In this document: piece after piece, positions 1 through 8,892 of the stretch | Layout of the letters: each line of letters opens with the position of its first letter | Numbering within the stretch: position 1 is the first letter of the stretch | Assembly (NCBI GenBank): GCA_009783695.1 | Contig: WRCY01000001.1 | Location: forward strand, 62,001 to 126,000 | DNA from: Oscillospiraceae bacterium | GTDB taxonomy: Bacteria; Bacillota; Clostridia; Oscillospirales; Ruminococcaceae | DNA length: 64,000 nt | Direction: 5' to 3' | Program-made: the position numbers and the translations under genes | Notes under the pieces: model-generated | Database searches by the model: none | What the model was told of the DNA's origin: nothing | What the model saw: the letters and a program-made list of their open reading frames with translations, nothing else

Positions 1-138
1 GTTTTTTGCTTTGGGTTTTTCAAGTTTTCTGCGCCGCCCGTCCGCGATTATCGGTCGTTCGCCATCCATACCGACCACAACGTAGAAACTCCCCTTGTCG
101 CGCCCCGACGTGCTTTTTATTATTGTTCCTGTTTTCAT
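1..138 (-). CDS. KOW-domain RNA-binding protein, partial
   Basis: This gene runs off the left window edge; only the first 46 codons are present, starting at the ATG at 136-138. The start lies one base beyond the map stop codon (140-142), so it is the next gene of the same transcript. Residues 3-30 read GTIIKSTSGRDKG then FYVVVG, which is the pattern of the KOW-type beta-barrel of the ribosomal L14e/L6e/L27e-like proteins (COG2163 type) that commonly sit between map and infA in Clostridia. The exact role in those organisms is unknown; RNA or ribosome binding is inferred from the fold. It is too short for the usual six-frame listing and was found by translating the complement. Confidence 0.8.
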   Translation of the reverse strand, partial: MKTGTIIKSTSGRDKGSFYVVVGMDGERPIIADGRRRKLEKPKAKN

Positions 139-139
139 T

Positions 140-928
140 TTAATCCGGTCTTGTAAGAATCATCGGCTGTCCCTCGGTTATTGCTATTGTATGCTCGAAG
201 TGCGCGCATAAATTCCCGTTGGCTTCCACAACCGTCCAGTTATCGTTCAAAAGCTTTGTCTTCGAGGTCGATTGATTCACCATCGGCTCAATGCATATTG
301 TCATTCCCGGCGTGAGCCGCGGCCCTTTCCCCGGTTTCCCGAAGTTCGGAATATCAGGCGCCTCGTGCAAATCCCTGCCTATACCGTGCCCTATATAATC
401 CTTGACTACATGAAAGCCTCTGCTCTCGCAATAGGTTTGGATTGCGCTGGATATATCACCTATTCTGCTTCCCGGCAGCGCTACTTTTATAGCCGCATAC
501 AAACATTCCTCGGTAACCCGCAGCAGCCTTTCGGCTGTTTCTGAAACTGTTCCGACTTTAAACGTCGCCGCGTTATCTCCATGCCAGCCGTCAAGAAAGG
601 CACCCACATCAACCGAAACTATATCGCCGTTTCTGAGGATTCTTTTTTTAGACGGAATCCCGTGGATTAGTTCGTGATTTACAGAAATGCAGGCGTTACC
701 TTTGAATCCGCGGTAGTTTAGGAACGACGGCTTCGCACCGTGTCTGTGAAGAAACTCGCCGATAATTCTGTTCAGCTCCCACGTGCTCATTCCGTCGGCG
801 ACTTTTTCGCCTGCCAGCTTTAAAACTTTCGCCGAGAGCTCGCTCGCCTTGCGTATTTTATGAAGCTCAGCTGCGTTTTTAACGACGATTACGCTTGATT
901 CGCGCTGTCTATGAATCAATTGCTTCAA
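140..928 (-). CDS. map: methionine aminopeptidase, type I
   Basis: Removes the N-terminal methionine from new proteins in the cytosol. The family metal ligands are visible in order: VDVGAFLDGWHGDNAATF carries the two aspartates, GHGIGRDLHEAP carries the histidine, and CIEPMV and FEHTIAI carry the two glutamates. At 262 residues it is slightly longer than the usual 250 because the reading frame opens at a TTG (928). The first 20 bases overlap the end of adk, which implies translational coupling; a start at the TTG three codons later is equally possible. Position between adk and a KOW gene is the standard Firmicute order. Confidence 0.95.
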   Translation of the reverse strand: MKQLIHRQRESSVIVVKNAAELHKIRKASELSAKVLKLAGEKVADGMSTWELNRIIGEFLHRHGAKPSFLNYRGFKGNACISVNHELIHGIPSKKRILRNGDIVSVDVGAFLDGWHGDNAATFKVGTVSETAERLLRVTEECLYAAIKVALPGSRIGDISSAIQTYCESRGFHVVKDYIGHGIGRDLHEAPDIPNFGKPGKGPRLTPGMTICIEPMVNQSTSKTKLLNDNWTVVEANGNLCAHFEHTIAITEGQPMILTRPD

Positions 929-1541
929 AAGTCAGTTTTGTCGTGTCCGCGATTTCCTCTTGCCCCTCAACAGTGCGCAGCTTCCCGCGGCTTTCATAGA
1001 AGCTAATCAGCGGAGCCGTCTTCTCGTGATAGGTTTTAAGTCGGGCGAGCACCGTTTCGGGTTTATCGTCGTCGCGCAGCACAACCGCGCCTTTGCATAA
1101 ATCGCAGGTGTTTTCAGCCTTAACGGGTTTATACTCGATGTGGTAAGAAGCACCGCAGTCGCTGCAGACGCGTCTTCCCGACATGCGGGCGATGATTTTT
1201 TCATCATCAACATGAATATTAATAACTTTATCAATTGCAACGTCCATGCGCTCTAACGCTTCCGCCTGCTCGACAGTGCGGGGAAAGCCATCAAGAATGA
1301 AGCCCTTTTTCGCGTCGTCAAGGGCAATACGGTCTTTGATTATGCCGATTACAACTTCATCGGGGACAAGGTCGCCCGCGTCCATGAAAGCCTTAGCTTT
1401 AAGCCCTGCCTCCGTACCGTTCTTCACAGCTTCGCGAAGCATGTTCCCGGTAGATACGGCGGGAAGATTATACTTTACATTTACTTGCTCCGCCTGCGTG
1501 CCTTTTCCCGAGCCGGGAGCACCTAAAAAGATTAAATTCAT
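909..1541 (-). CDS. adk: adenylate kinase
   Basis: Interconverts ATP + AMP and 2 ADP. The P-loop GAPGSGKGTQ lies at residues 7-16. The lid domain carries a Cys-X2-Cys pair (CSDC) and a second pair (CDLC), so this is the zinc-binding long form typical of Gram-positives. I place the start at the ATG at 1541, which gives the canonical MNLIFLGAPG. A second in-frame ATG at 1553 is closer to the AAAGGA site and would add MRIT. The gene follows secY and overlaps map by 20 bases. Its leader is one copy of the dispersed leader repeat. Confidence 0.97.
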   Translation of the reverse strand: MNLIFLGAPGSGKGTQAEQVNVKYNLPAVSTGNMLREAVKNGTEAGLKAKAFMDAGDLVPDEVVIGIIKDRIALDDAKKGFILDGFPRTVEQAEALERMDVAIDKVINIHVDDEKIIARMSGRRVCSDCGASYHIEYKPVKAENTCDLCKGAVVLRDDDKPETVLARLKTYHEKTAPLISFYESRGKLRTVEGQEEIADTTKLTFEAIDS

Positions 1542-1627
1542 AGTTATTCTCATTAAGTCCTTTCTTCACAAAATTGGAATGAAAACAGCGTTATCCCCGC
1601 GTCAGTTTTATTTGTTTTCAAACTTTT
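1542..1627 (-). repeat. leader repeat copy before adk
   Basis: One copy of the dispersed leader family: an ATCCCCG-type core on the plus strand, a small hairpin (AAAAC/GTTAT), AAGAAAGGACTT as Shine-Dalgarno, then ATGAGAATAACTATG with the two start codons in the same frame. Confidence 0.75.
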
Positions 1628-1710
1628 CTTCTGCCTGTCATTGTTCAGTTCGCCGTGAAAGGGCGCATACGCGCCGCCGGCCGCTTCTGCGAGCGCACGG
1701 GTTCATCGGT

Positions 1711-3027
1711 TTATTCCAAGAAACCCTTATGATGGCGCATCATCATCTGACCCTCAAGCGAGCGCACGGTTTCGAGAGAAACACCTACTAAGATTAGCAT
1801 CGTTGTGCCGCCCATTGCCATTCCGTGAATGTTCGTAACGTTCGAGAACACTATCGGGAATATAGCGATAAATCCGAGGAAAATCGCGCCTATTAAAGTT
1901 ATCTTCGAGAGTGAGTTATAGATGAAGTCCGATGTGGGCTTGCCCGGACGGTAACCCGGAATCGCACCGTTGTTTTTCTTCAGGTTATTCGCGATTTCAA
2001 TCGGGTTGTATTGAATCGAGATATAAAAGTAGTTAAAACCAATAATCATGAAGAAATAAATTACCGCATAAATCCATGAGCCTTGGTTGAAGTAGCGCAG
2101 GAACGTATTCCAGAACGCAGGGCTTTCGGGATTTGTGCCATCGATTCCGAAGAAGAACAAAACCGTCTGCGGCAACGACATAACCGACATCGCAAAGATA
2201 ATCGGCATAACGCCCGCCATCGCAACTTTAATCGGGATGTGCGAGGATTGCCCGCCGTACATCTTGCGTCCGACTACGCGCTTTGCGTACTGTACGGGGA
2301 TTCTGCGTTCGGCGTTGGTCATAAGCACGACAAACCCAATCATCGCGACATAAATCGCAAGGTACACAGGAATCAGAACATAATTCTGTACGCCGCCCGT
2401 ATCCGTTACACGCATTTGCATTATAAGACTATAAACGTCAAGCGGAAGCCGCGAAACAATACCCGAGAAAAGTATAATTGAAATACCGTTTCCGATACCC
2501 TTTTCGTTAATTTGGTCACCGAGCCAGATAATAAGCGACGCGCCCGCCGTAAAGCATCCGACGATTGTCACCATTGCGAGGAAGCCCTCAAAGCCCTCGG
2601 TGTACATAACAGCGCGGTTATTTCTAAGCGTGATATAAAACGCAACGGCCTGGAATACTCCTATACCGAGTGCAAGGAACTTCGTGATTTTGTTGATTTT
2701 TTTTCTGCCCTCGTCACCCTCCTTGCTGAGCCTTTCCAGCAAGGGAATCGCGACAGTAAGAAGCTGCATGATAATAGAGGCGTTGATGAACGGCATGATT
2801 GACAAAGCGAACAGCGTACCATTGCCCAGCGCGCCGCCCGTCATGGTGTTCATGAAGCCGAGAAGCGTGTTTTCGCTGCCCGAAAGCATCCCCTGAACTG
2901 CCTCTGTATCAAGGAAAGGTACAAATATGGCGCAACCGATTCTGAACACGAGTATAATCAGACCCGTATACAGGATTTTTTTGCGCAATTCGTCCACTTT
3001 CCACGCATTCCTCAAAACTTGAAACAT
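1711..3027 (-). CDS. secY: Sec translocase channel subunit SecY
   Basis: Forms the protein-conducting channel of the Sec translocon in the cytoplasmic membrane with SecE and SecG. The 438-residue protein has the ten hydrophobic segments of the family; the N-terminal FRIGCAIFVPF and the plug region after it, the GNGISIILFSGIV segment, and the C-terminal VGVSLETVRSLEGQ are characteristic. It follows rplO in the spc arrangement and precedes adk, as in most bacteria. The leader repeat provides AAAGGACTTATATAAA before the ATG. Between secY and adk, 1628-1710 contains GC-rich sequence that I cannot assign. Confidence 0.97.
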   Translation of the reverse strand: MFQVLRNAWKVDELRKKILYTGLIILVFRIGCAIFVPFLDTEAVQGMLSGSENTLLGFMNTMTGGALGNGTLFALSIMPFINASIIMQLLTVAIPLLERLSKEGDEGRKKINKITKFLALGIGVFQAVAFYITLRNNRAVMYTEGFEGFLAMVTIVGCFTAGASLIIWLGDQINEKGIGNGISIILFSGIVSRLPLDVYSLIMQMRVTDTGGVQNYVLIPVYLAIYVAMIGFVVLMTNAERRIPVQYAKRVVGRKMYGGQSSHIPIKVAMAGVMPIIFAMSVMSLPQTVLFFFGIDGTNPESPAFWNTFLRYFNQGSWIYAVIYFFMIIGFNYFYISIQYNPIEIANNLKKNNGAIPGYRPGKPTSDFIYNSLSKITLIGAIFLGFIAIFPIVFSNVTNIHGMAMGGTTMLILVGVSLETVRSLEGQMMMRHHKGFLE

Positions 3028-3100
3028 TTTATATAAGTCCTTTCTTCACAAGTGAAGTCCGGGAACGACGTTTTCCCCGTTTCAGTAGCGGCGGCTTTAA
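3028..3100 (-). repeat. leader repeat copy before secY
   Basis: Core CGGGGAAAACG on the minus strand at about 3071-3081, followed by a GTGAAGAAAGGACTT ribosome binding site. There is no additional upstream ATG at this copy. Confidence 0.75.
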
Positions 3101-3113
3101 ACATCTCACTCTG

Positions 3114-3563
3114 CTACTCTATTACTTCAACAGTGCCGCCTGCACTTTCGATTTTTGATTTCGCAGTTTCCGAAAACTTCTCCGCACGAACTGTAAAAGC
3201 TTTCGTGAGCTCGCCTGTTCCGAGGATTTTTATGCCGTCGAGCGGTTTCTTGATGAGCCCGCAAGATATAATAGCCTCAAGGTCGATAACTGCGCCCGCC
3301 TCAAAACGTTTTTCAAGGTCACGCACGTTCACAAGCGCATATTCGGTTGCGAATAATTTATTATTGAACCCGCGTTTAGGTATACGCATGACGCGCTTAG
3401 TCTGTCCGCCTCCGAAGCCCGGCTTCACACCGCCGCCCGAACGCGCCCACTGACCTTTATGACCCTTGCCGGCTGTCTTGCCGTGACCGGAGCCGTGCCC
3501 GCGCCCTACGCGCTTGGCTTCCTTATTAGAGCCTTTATTTGGCGATAATTCATGTAATTTCAT
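3114..3563 (-). CDS. rplO: 50S ribosomal protein L15
   Basis: Large-subunit assembly protein of 149 residues beginning MKLHELSPN, with the glycine/arginine-rich N-terminal stretch VGRGHGSGHGKTAGKGHKGQ that threads into 23S rRNA. The frame stays open 14 codons further upstream, but those codons (VKKGLDEN) are simply the leader repeat read in frame, so the ATG at 3563 is the real start. The nearer ATG, directly after AAAGGA, opens a three-codon mini-ORF (M-K-T-stop) whose TGA overlaps the rplO ATG. Confidence 0.97.
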   Translation of the reverse strand: MKLHELSPNKGSNKEAKRVGRGHGSGHGKTAGKGHKGQWARSGGGVKPGFGGGQTKRVMRIPKRGFNNKLFATEYALVNVRDLEKRFEAGAVIDLEAIISCGLIKKPLDGIKILGTGELTKAFTVRAEKFSETAKSKIESAGGTVEVIE

Positions 3564-3629
3564 GTTTTCATCAAGTCCTTTCTTCACAAGCACATTTTGA
3601 AGCAACTTTTTCCCGGCAGCTTGAGTATT
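3564..3629 (-). repeat. leader repeat copy before rplO
   Basis: Diverged copy (core CCGGGAAAAAG) with a well-kept distal half GTGAAGAAAGGACTTGATG; it contains an M-K-T-stop mini-ORF overlapping the rplO start by ATGA. Confidence 0.7.
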
Positions 3630-3803
3630 CTACTCAGTTACCTCCACGAGATACGAGATATGCTTAATCTTTCCTCTGGTCGCTTCGTTGTCCGGCTGGG
3701 TAGTTTCCGCACCGATTTTACGGAGTCCGAGCGAATGTGCGGTAGCAATATGGCTGTCTTTTCTTCCTATTAACGATTTCTTGAGTTTAATTTTAAGTGC
3801 CAT
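3630..3803 (-). CDS. rpmD: 50S ribosomal protein L30
   Basis: A 57-residue L30 of the bacterial short type. [17 protein letters not shown] at the start and the helix [12 protein letters not shown] are the family signatures. The ATG at 3803 is preceded by GAAAGGACTATTTTAAA. The eight codons further upstream in frame belong to the leader repeat. The gene sits between rpsE and rplO as in the classical spc operon, but its leader is expanded into three tandem copies. Confidence 0.95.
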   Translation of the reverse strand: MALKIKLKKSLIGRKDSHIATAHSLGLRKIGAETTQPDNEATRGKIKHISYLVEVTE

Positions 3804-4092
3804 TTTAAAATAGTCCTTTCCTGACAAATTCGCTTTATAACAGCGTTTTCCCCGATTCGGTATCGGTTAATCACTCAGTTTTGACGAGTGTTTTCTACGC
3901 TGTAAATATTTCTTTACAAATTCGCTTTATAACAGCGTTTCCCCCGATTCGGCACCGATTAATCGCTCAGTTTTGACGAATGTTTTCTACGCTGTAAATA
4001 TTTCTTTACAAATTCGCTTTATAACAGCGTTTCCCCAGATTCGGCACTGGTAACCGCTCTGTTTTGACGAGTGTTTTCTACGCTGTAAATAT
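3804..4092 (-). repeat. three tandem 92-bp leader copies including rpsE 3' end
   Basis: Three copies with period 92 bp begin at 3824, 3916 and 4008 (plus-strand word ACAAATTCGCTTTATAACAG). Each copy holds the CGGGGAAAACG-type core and also the last codons and stop of rpsE (plus-strand word GTTTTCTACGCTGTAAATAT at the right end of each unit). The unit therefore duplicates the end of the upstream gene plus the leader of the downstream gene. Only the copy next to rpmD has a ribosome binding site at a start codon. Confidence 0.9.
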
Positions 4093-4581
4093 CTCTTTAA
4101 CAGACTTCCCTCTTACAGCTGCGACTTCCTCGGCGTTACGCACGGAAAGCAAACCCTCTACGGTCGCGCGCACAACGTTGCACGGATTGTTGGAACGCAG
4201 GGATTTTGTCCGTATGTTGCGCACTCCCGCCATTTCCATAACCGCACGTACCGCGCCGCCCGCGATAACTCCCGTACCCTCGGGTGCCGGCTTCATGAGA
4301 ACCGCGCCCGCGCCGTACTTTCCGATTACCTCATGCGGAATCGTGGAATTCTGTATGGTTATTCTGACGAGATTCTTCTTTGCGTCCTCGATGCCCTTGC
4401 GAATCGCGTCGGGAACTTCGTTTGATTTGCCCATTCCGAAGCCTACTATACCCTGCCCGTCGCCCACTACCACAAGTGCGGAAATTTTCATTACACGCCC
4501 GCCCTTAACGGTTTTAGATACGCGCTTGATATTTACCACTCTTTCGGTAAGTTCAAAATCAGCTGCATTTAAAAGTGACAT
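4078..4581 (-). CDS. rpsE: 30S ribosomal protein S5
   Basis: S5 sits at the mRNA entry side of the 30S subunit and affects decoding fidelity. The 167-residue product has the double-stranded-RNA-binding-like N domain ([19 protein letters not shown]) and the C-terminal domain with [19 protein letters not shown] and KSLRSNNP. I take the ATG at 4581; the upstream in-frame ATG at 4602 overlaps the AAAGGA ribosome binding site and is unlikely to be used. The 3' end of this gene is repeated twice in the spacer behind it. Confidence 0.96.
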   Translation of the reverse strand: MSLLNAADFELTERVVNIKRVSKTVKGGRVMKISALVVVGDGQGIVGFGMGKSNEVPDAIRKGIEDAKKNLVRITIQNSTIPHEVIGKYGAGAVLMKPAPEGTGVIAGGAVRAVMEMAGVRNIRTKSLRSNNPCNVVRATVEGLLSVRNAEEVAAVRGKSVKEIFTA

Positions 4582-4660
4582 TTTTTCAATAAGTCCTTTC
4601 ATAAGTGGATTGTACTGTAAACAACATTTTCCCCGAATCAGTTTCAGTTAATTGCTCATT
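4582..4660 (-). repeat. leader repeat copy before rpsE
   Basis: Core CGGGGAAAATG at about 4626-4636 on the minus strand and AAAGGACTTATTGAAAAAATG over the start. Confidence 0.7.
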
Positions 4661-4692
4661 AGTTAAGTTAAATTAAAATTATTAATTATTAC

Positions 4693-5049
4693 TTAAAACT
4701 TAAGCCCGCCCTCACGCGCGCCGTCCGCCAAAGCGGCGACTCTTCCGTGATAAAGATATCCTGCGCGGTCGAAAACCACGTTTTCTATGCTCTTTGCTTT
4801 TGCTCTTTCGGCAAGCGCGAGCCCGACTTTTTTAGCCGCTTCTTTATTACCGCCGATACCGAAGTCCTTTTCCTGCGTCGAAGCTGAAACGAGCGTTGCT
4901 TTCGCAACATCATCAATTAGCTGCGCATAGATGTTTTTTGCACTGCGGAAAACGCAGAGCCTCGGTCTATCAGCCGTACCGGTAATCTTACCGCGGACGC
5001 GCTTGTGCCTTTTAAGACGATTTTTATTTTTATTAATTGCTTTTATCAT
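4693..5049 (-). CDS. rplR: 50S ribosomal protein L18
   Basis: Binds 5S rRNA in the central protuberance. The 118 residues begin with the basic tail [19 protein letters not shown] and continue [16 protein letters not shown], typical of bacterial L18. It starts at ATG 5049 behind a plain AGGGG site, with no leader repeat. The spacer to rplF instead carries short CAATTGA repeats. Confidence 0.95.
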   Translation of the reverse strand: MIKAINKNKNRLKRHKRVRGKITGTADRPRLCVFRSAKNIYAQLIDDVAKATLVSASTQEKDFGIGGNKEAAKKVGLALAERAKAKSIENVVFDRAGYLYHGRVAALADGAREGGLKF

Positions 5050-5075
5050 AACAATCCCCTATTAGAGTTATTATA

Positions 5076-5110
5076 ATTGTCAATTGTCCATTGTCAATTG
5101 TCAATTGTTC
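5076..5110. repeat. CAATTGA heptamer repeat
   Basis: Four to five head-to-tail copies of a seven-base word (AATTGTC on the plus strand) between rplF and rplR. The same array recurs at 11697, 11826, 38640 and 53503. Confidence 0.8.
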
Positions 5111-5111
5111 G

Positions 5112-5657
5112 TTATTTTTTACCCTTGCCGGCTTTGCCTTCCTTACGGATTACTACTTCGCCTGCGTATTTGATTCCCTTGCCCTTGTAGGGCTCAATGG
5201 GGCGGATTTTACGTACTTCTGCGGCAAATTGTCCGACCTTCTGCTTGTCTATTCCGGAAACTACAATCTTGTTGGGTGTCGGCGCATCAAGCTTGATGTC
5301 GTCGTTGTCTTCAAAGAATGTCGGATGCGAGTAGCCGACCGTGAGGTTCAGCTTGCTGCCCTCTTTTGCACAACGATAGCCCACGCCGCTGATTTCGAGT
5401 TCCTTTGTGAAGCCGTCGGTCACGCCTACGACCATATTAGATACAAGCGTTCTTGAAAGTCCGTGCAGCGAGCGGCTGATTTTTTCGTCGCCATCGCGTT
5501 CCACAAAGATTTCCGCACCCTCCTGCCTGACTGTAATCTCGGGCTGTATGGTTCTTGAAAGCGTCCCTTTGGGACCTTTTACTGTTACTGTGCTGCCGTC
5601 AATTTTAACGTCTACTCCGGCAGGGACAGGTATCACTTTTCTTCCTATTCTCGACAT
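5112..5657 (-). CDS. rplF: 50S ribosomal protein L6
   Basis: L6 lies near the factor-binding site of the 50S subunit. The 181 residues start [12 protein letters not shown] and carry both duplicated RNA-binding folds; the C-terminal [21 protein letters not shown] is the L6 signature region. The gene starts at ATG 5657 behind a leader repeat with AAAGGACATAGGGAAA. Confidence 0.96.
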   Translation of the reverse strand: MSRIGRKVIPVPAGVDVKIDGSTVTVKGPKGTLSRTIQPEITVRQEGAEIFVERDGDEKISRSLHGLSRTLVSNMVVGVTDGFTKELEISGVGYRCAKEGSKLNLTVGYSHPTFFEDNDDIKLDAPTPNKIVVSGIDKQKVGQFAAEVRKIRPIEPYKGKGIKYAGEVVIRKEGKAGKGKK

Positions 5658-5735
5658 TTTCCCTATGTCCTTTCCTCAGCTATTTGCGCCTTAAAACAGC
5701 GTTTTCCCCGATTCATGTGATTTAATTTCAAGGTG
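5658..5735 (-). repeat. leader repeat copy before rplF
   Basis: Core AATCGGGGAAAACG followed by CTGTTTTAA, which pairs AAAAC with GTTTT in a five-base-pair stem, then GAAAGGAC. Confidence 0.75.
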
Positions 5736-5743
5736 AACCCCCC

Positions 5744-6142
5744 TTACCATACAAACGCGAGGACTTCGCCGCCGACATTTTCGCTTCTCGCTTTTTTGTC
5801 GGTCATGATGCCCTTGGATGTGGACACGATGGCGATACCGAGCCCCTTCATCACTTTAGGCATATCCTTGCTGTTAGCGTAAATTCTGAGTCCGGGCTTT
5901 GAAACCCTGCGCAATCCCTGGATTACCTGCGCCTTGTTCTCGGTGTATTTCAGCGTGATTCTGATTATACCCTGCTTGTTATCCTCAATTATACGAAAAC
6001 TTTTAATATAACCCTCGTCCATCAGAATCTGCGCAATTTGCTTCTTCATGTTGGAAGCCAGGATATCGACATATTGATGCTTGGCGGAATTGGCGTTGCG
6101 AACTCTCGTCAGCATATCTGCAATTGTGTCGGTGATTTGCAT
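5744..6142 (-). CDS. rpsH: 30S ribosomal protein S8
   Basis: Assembly protein binding helix 21 of 16S rRNA; in enterobacteria it represses the spc operon, but I see nothing that tests this here. 132 residues starting [17 protein letters not shown]; the C-terminal half contains [14 protein letters not shown], the RNA-binding signature. Standard AGGAGGAAGAAC site before the ATG; no leader repeat. Confidence 0.96.
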   Translation of the reverse strand: MQITDTIADMLTRVRNANSAKHQYVDILASNMKKQIAQILMDEGYIKSFRIIEDNKQGIIRITLKYTENKAQVIQGLRRVSKPGLRIYANSKDMPKVMKGLGIAIVSTSKGIMTDKKARSENVGGEVLAFVW

Positions 6143-6199
6143 TGTTCTTCCTCCTTGTGTTTTTGCCGGTTATTAGTACGTCCAAAGTGACGCACTAAA

Positions 6200-6385
6200 T
6201 TACCAAGATGATTTTTTTACGCCGGGAATCTGCCCTTTGTAAGCAAGCTCTCTGAAGCAAATTCTGCAAATACCGAATTTGCGTAAATACGCGTGCGGTC
6301 TGCCGCATATCTTACATCTGTTGTAACCGCGGGTGGAAAACTTCGGCTCAAGCTTTTGACTTGCGATTTTCGATTTCTTTGCCAT
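6200..6385 (-). CDS. rpsN: 30S ribosomal protein S14, zinc type
   Basis: Short 61-residue S14 with the zinc knuckle CKICGRPH and CRICFRE (Cys-X2-Cys twice), so the zinc-dependent C+ form (rpsZ type). It lies between rplE and rpsH. The two cysteine pairs are intact. Confidence 0.96.
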   Translation of the reverse strand: MAKKSKIASQKLEPKFSTRGYNRCKICGRPHAYLRKFGICRICFRELAYKGQIPGVKKSSW

Positions 6386-6406
6386 CGTGAATTATCCTTT
6401 CCTCTC

Positions 6407-6955
6407 CTACTGTGCCGTTTTCGCGAACGGGGCGCCCATAAGGGTTAATAGCTCTCTTGCTTCCTCGTCCGTTTTGGCTGTTGTTACAAAGCTGATGTCC
6501 ATTCCGCGCACCGCGTCGATTTTATCGTACTCGATTTCCGGGAATATTAGCTGTTCGCGAACTCCCACCGAGTAGTTGCCTCTGCCGTCGAATGCGTCGG
6601 GGCTGATACCTCTGAAGTCTCTTACTCTCGGGAGCGCGACGTTGAAGAATCTGTCTAAGAATTCGTACATCGTCGCATCACGGAGCGTGACTTTAAGTCC
6701 GATTATGTTACCCTCGCGAAGCTTAAAATTCGCAACTGATTTTTTAGCCTTGCAAATTACCGGCTTCTGGCCTGTGATTTTCTTGATGTCGCTTGTTATG
6801 GCGTCCACGATTTTCGGGTTGTCTTTACAAGCTCCCGAGGCTACGTTCACGACTATTTTATCAATTTTCGGTACCTGCATCACGCTCTTGTAGCCGAATT
6901 TCTTGAAAAGAGCCGGAACCACGGTTTCCCTGTAATAGGTTTTCATTCTTGCCAT
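6407..6955 (-). CDS. rplE: 50S ribosomal protein L5
   Basis: 5S rRNA-binding protein of the central protuberance. The 182 residues include [16 protein letters not shown] near the N terminus, GLKVTLRD and [19 protein letters not shown], all typical of L5. ATG at 6955 with AAGGAGTAACTC in front. Confidence 0.97.
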   Translation of the reverse strand: MARMKTYYRETVVPALFKKFGYKSVMQVPKIDKIVVNVASGACKDNPKIVDAITSDIKKITGQKPVICKAKKSVANFKLREGNIIGLKVTLRDATMYEFLDRFFNVALPRVRDFRGISPDAFDGRGNYSVGVREQLIFPEIEYDKIDAVRGMDISFVTTAKTDEEARELLTLMGAPFAKTAQ

Positions 6956-7023
6956 TTTGAGTTACTCCTTGCTGTAGGCGCACGAAAATCCTTTATCGTA
7001 CAACCCCACTTTTTATGGATAGC

Positions 7024-7338
7024 TTACAGTTCAGCTCCGCATTTTTTGCAGATTCTGATTTTTTTATCTTTTTTTACTTCCTTGCCCACGCGGGTAGGCT
7101 TGTCGCATTTCGGGCAGACAGGCATTACCTTGCAGGCGTAGAGCGCGCCCTCAGCCTTGACTATGCCGCCGAGCTGACCCTGCTTCTTAGGTTTTACGTG
7201 CTTGGTGACGATGTTGCGGTCTTCAACGATAATCTTGCCTTCCTTAGGGCTGACTTCCAGTACTTTGCCTTTTTTACCCTTATCGCGGCCGGATATTACC
7301 ATTACCTCGTCGCCTTTTTTAACGTGCAATGTATTCAT
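7024..7338 (-). CDS. rplX: 50S ribosomal protein L24
   Basis: Early assembly protein with a KOW motif (KGDEVMVISGRDKGKKGKV, residues 8-26). The C-terminal part contains CPKCDKPTR and ICKKCG, a zinc-ribbon-like pair of Cys-X2-Cys that many Clostridial L24 proteins share. The leader repeat in front contains an extra ATG directly after AAAGGAC in a different frame, reading nine codons into rplX. Confidence 0.96.
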   Translation of the reverse strand: MNTLHVKKGDEVMVISGRDKGKKGKVLEVSPKEGKIIVEDRNIVTKHVKPKKQGQLGGIVKAEGALYACKVMPVCPKCDKPTRVGKEVKKDKKIRICKKCGAEL

Positions 7339-7413
7339 TTTTATCCATGTCCTTTCTGAACAAGTGCGTTTTAAAACAGCGTTTTACCGGTTTTGCATTG
7401 TTGGTTGTAAATT
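7339..7413 (-). repeat. leader repeat copy before rplX
   Basis: Diverged core (CCGGTAAAACG) followed by CTGTTTTAAAA and AAAGGACATGG; the first ATG is out of frame with rplX. Confidence 0.65.
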
Positions 7414-7782
7414 CTACAGCACTTCCGGTGCGAGCGACAGAATCTTAATGTATTCCTTATCGCGCAACTCTCTTGCCACCGGCCCGAATATGCGGGTTCC
7501 TCTCGGGTTCTTATCTTCCTTTATTATAACCGCTGCATTTTCGTCAAAGCGGATATAAGTGCCGTCGCCGCGTCTTACGCCTGTTTTAGAACGCACGATT
7601 ACGCAACGCACAACCTCGCCTTTTTTGGCGGTTCCGCCTGGAGCTGCTTTCTTGACCGAGGCCACGATTACATCGCCGATATTAGCGTATCTGCGGCGGG
7701 TTCCTCCCAGCACTCTTATACATTGAATCTCTTTTGCGCCTGTATTGTCGGCGATTTTAAGACGTGATTGCATCTGTATCAT
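7414..7782 (-). CDS. rplN: 50S ribosomal protein L14
   Basis: L14 contacts 16S rRNA at the subunit interface. The 122-residue protein starts [18 protein letters not shown] and contains [15 protein letters not shown] and [15 protein letters not shown] sequence ([11 protein letters not shown]). Start at ATG 7782; the leader has a TTG-K-I-stop mini-ORF overlapping it. Confidence 0.97.
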   Translation of the reverse strand: MIQMQSRLKIADNTGAKEIQCIRVLGGTRRRYANIGDVIVASVKKAAPGGTAKKGEVVRCVIVRSKTGVRRGDGTYIRFDENAAVIIKEDKNPRGTRIFGPVARELRDKEYIKILSLAPEVL

Positions 7783-7974
7783 ATTTTCAATATAGTCCTT
7801 TCATAACGATTGCGAGTCGGAAAGCTTCGTTTTCCCCAATTCCGTAATGCGAATTGCACAGTTCCGGCACAAGTGCTTCAAATCATAACGATTGCGAGTC
7901 GGAAAGCTTCGTTTTCCCCGGTTCCGTAATGCGAATTGCACAGTTCCGGCACAAGTGCTGCGAAATTTTCCCGA
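7783..7974 (-). repeat. two tandem 82-bp leader copies before rplN
   Basis: Plus-strand word TCATAACGATTGCGAGTCGG occurs at 7801 and 7883, period 82 bp. The hairpin arm differs from other copies (GGAAA pairing with TTTCC), so the stem is kept with different bases. Only the gene-proximal copy touches a start codon. Confidence 0.88.
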
Positions 7975-8232
7975 TTATTTTGCTTTTTCTAAGATTTTGA
8001 CTAAACGCCAGTGCTTATTTTTAGAAATTGGGCGGGTTTCCATAACCTCAACCTTATCGCCCACGCCGCACTCGTTTTTCTCGTCATGAGCCTTTAGCTT
8101 AATAGTGCGCTTGATTATTTTCTTGTACAAGGGGTGACGAATGTTGTCCTTAATGGCGATTACGATACTTTTATCCATCTTGTCGCTCGTAACAACTCCG
8201 ACTCTTGTCTTGCGTAAATTTCTCTCGCTCAT
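7975..8232 (-). CDS. rpsQ: 30S ribosomal protein S17
   Basis: 85 residues; RNA-binding OB-fold protein needed for early 30S assembly. [17 protein letters not shown] and [16 protein letters not shown] are family signatures, and [18 protein letters not shown] ends the fold. Starts at ATG 8232 behind AGGGGGAGGC. It lies 12 bases behind rpmC. Confidence 0.96.
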   Translation of the reverse strand: MSERNLRKTRVGVVTSDKMDKSIVIAIKDNIRHPLYKKIIKRTIKLKAHDEKNECGVGDKVEVMETRPISKNKHWRLVKILEKAK

Positions 8233-8243
8233 TTTGCCTCCCC

Positions 8244-8471
8244 CTAATTCGCCGCCGCTTTAGCGGCTACGCTTTGCGAGGCAAGCTCGCGTTCGCGCTG
8301 TATTGTTTTTATGACTGCGATTTGCTTCTTTACTGCTCTTATTCTCTGCGGGTTTTCAAGTTGGTTCACCGCGTGCTGAAAGCGCAGATTGAAAAGCTCT
8401 TGTTTAAGGTCTGTAACTTTTTCATTAAGCTCAAGCTCGGACAAATCACGCATTTCCTTCGCTAATTTCAT
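8244..8471 (-). CDS. rpmC: 50S ribosomal protein L29
   Basis: 75-residue helical protein at the polypeptide exit tunnel. [19 protein letters not shown] and [16 protein letters not shown] match the family. Its start lies 26 bases inside the rplP coding region, which suggests translational coupling. Confidence 0.95.
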   Translation of the reverse strand: MKLAKEMRDLSELELNEKVTDLKQELFNLRFQHAVNQLENPQRIRAVKKQIAVIKTIQRERELASQSVAAKAAAN

Positions 8472-8892
8472 TACCCGGAACCTCCTCTGCCTTTCTGATA
8501 AACTTGCATTTCACCGGAAGCTTATGCGCTGCGAGCCTCATGGCTTCACGTGCGATTTCCTCCGAAACACCCGCGATTTCAAACATAACTCTGCCCGGCT
8601 TCACAACCGCCACCCAGTATTCGGGCGAGCCCTTGCCGGAACCCATGCGGGTTTCAGCGGGTTTCTGCGTAACAGGCTTGTCAGGGAAAATTTTAATCCA
8701 AACCTGACCGCCTCTCTTGATATAACGCGTCATTGCGATACGCGCAGCTTCTATCTGATTCGAGGTTATCCATGAAGGCTCGGTTGCCTGTAAACCGAAA
8801 TCGCCGTTGGAAACGGTGTTTCCGCGGGTTGCAATGCCTTTCATGCGCCCTCTGTGCTGACGTCTGTATTTAACTCTTTTCGGAAGCAGCAT
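8446..8892 (-). CDS. rplP: 50S ribosomal protein L16
   Basis: 148 residues, close to the A-site tRNA on the 50S subunit. [19 protein letters not shown] and the GRMFE-like sequence ([11 protein letters not shown]) identify it. The start ATG at 8892 overlaps the rpsC stop codon by one base (TAATG). The C-terminal tail ([13 protein letters not shown]) overlaps the start of rpmC. Confidence 0.96.
   Translation of the reverse strand: MLLPKRVKYRRQHRGRMKGIATRGNTVSNGDFGLQATEPSWITSNQIEAARIAMTRYIKRGGQVWIKIFPDKPVTQKPAETRMGSGKGSPEYWVAVVKPGRVMFEIAGVSEEIAREAMRLAAHKLPVKCKFIRKAEEVPGNEISEGNA

Noticed and set aside
3824..4092. The copies of the rpsE end as separate small genes
   Set aside because: Only a handful of codons are present without a start; they are by-products of the 92-bp tandem duplication.
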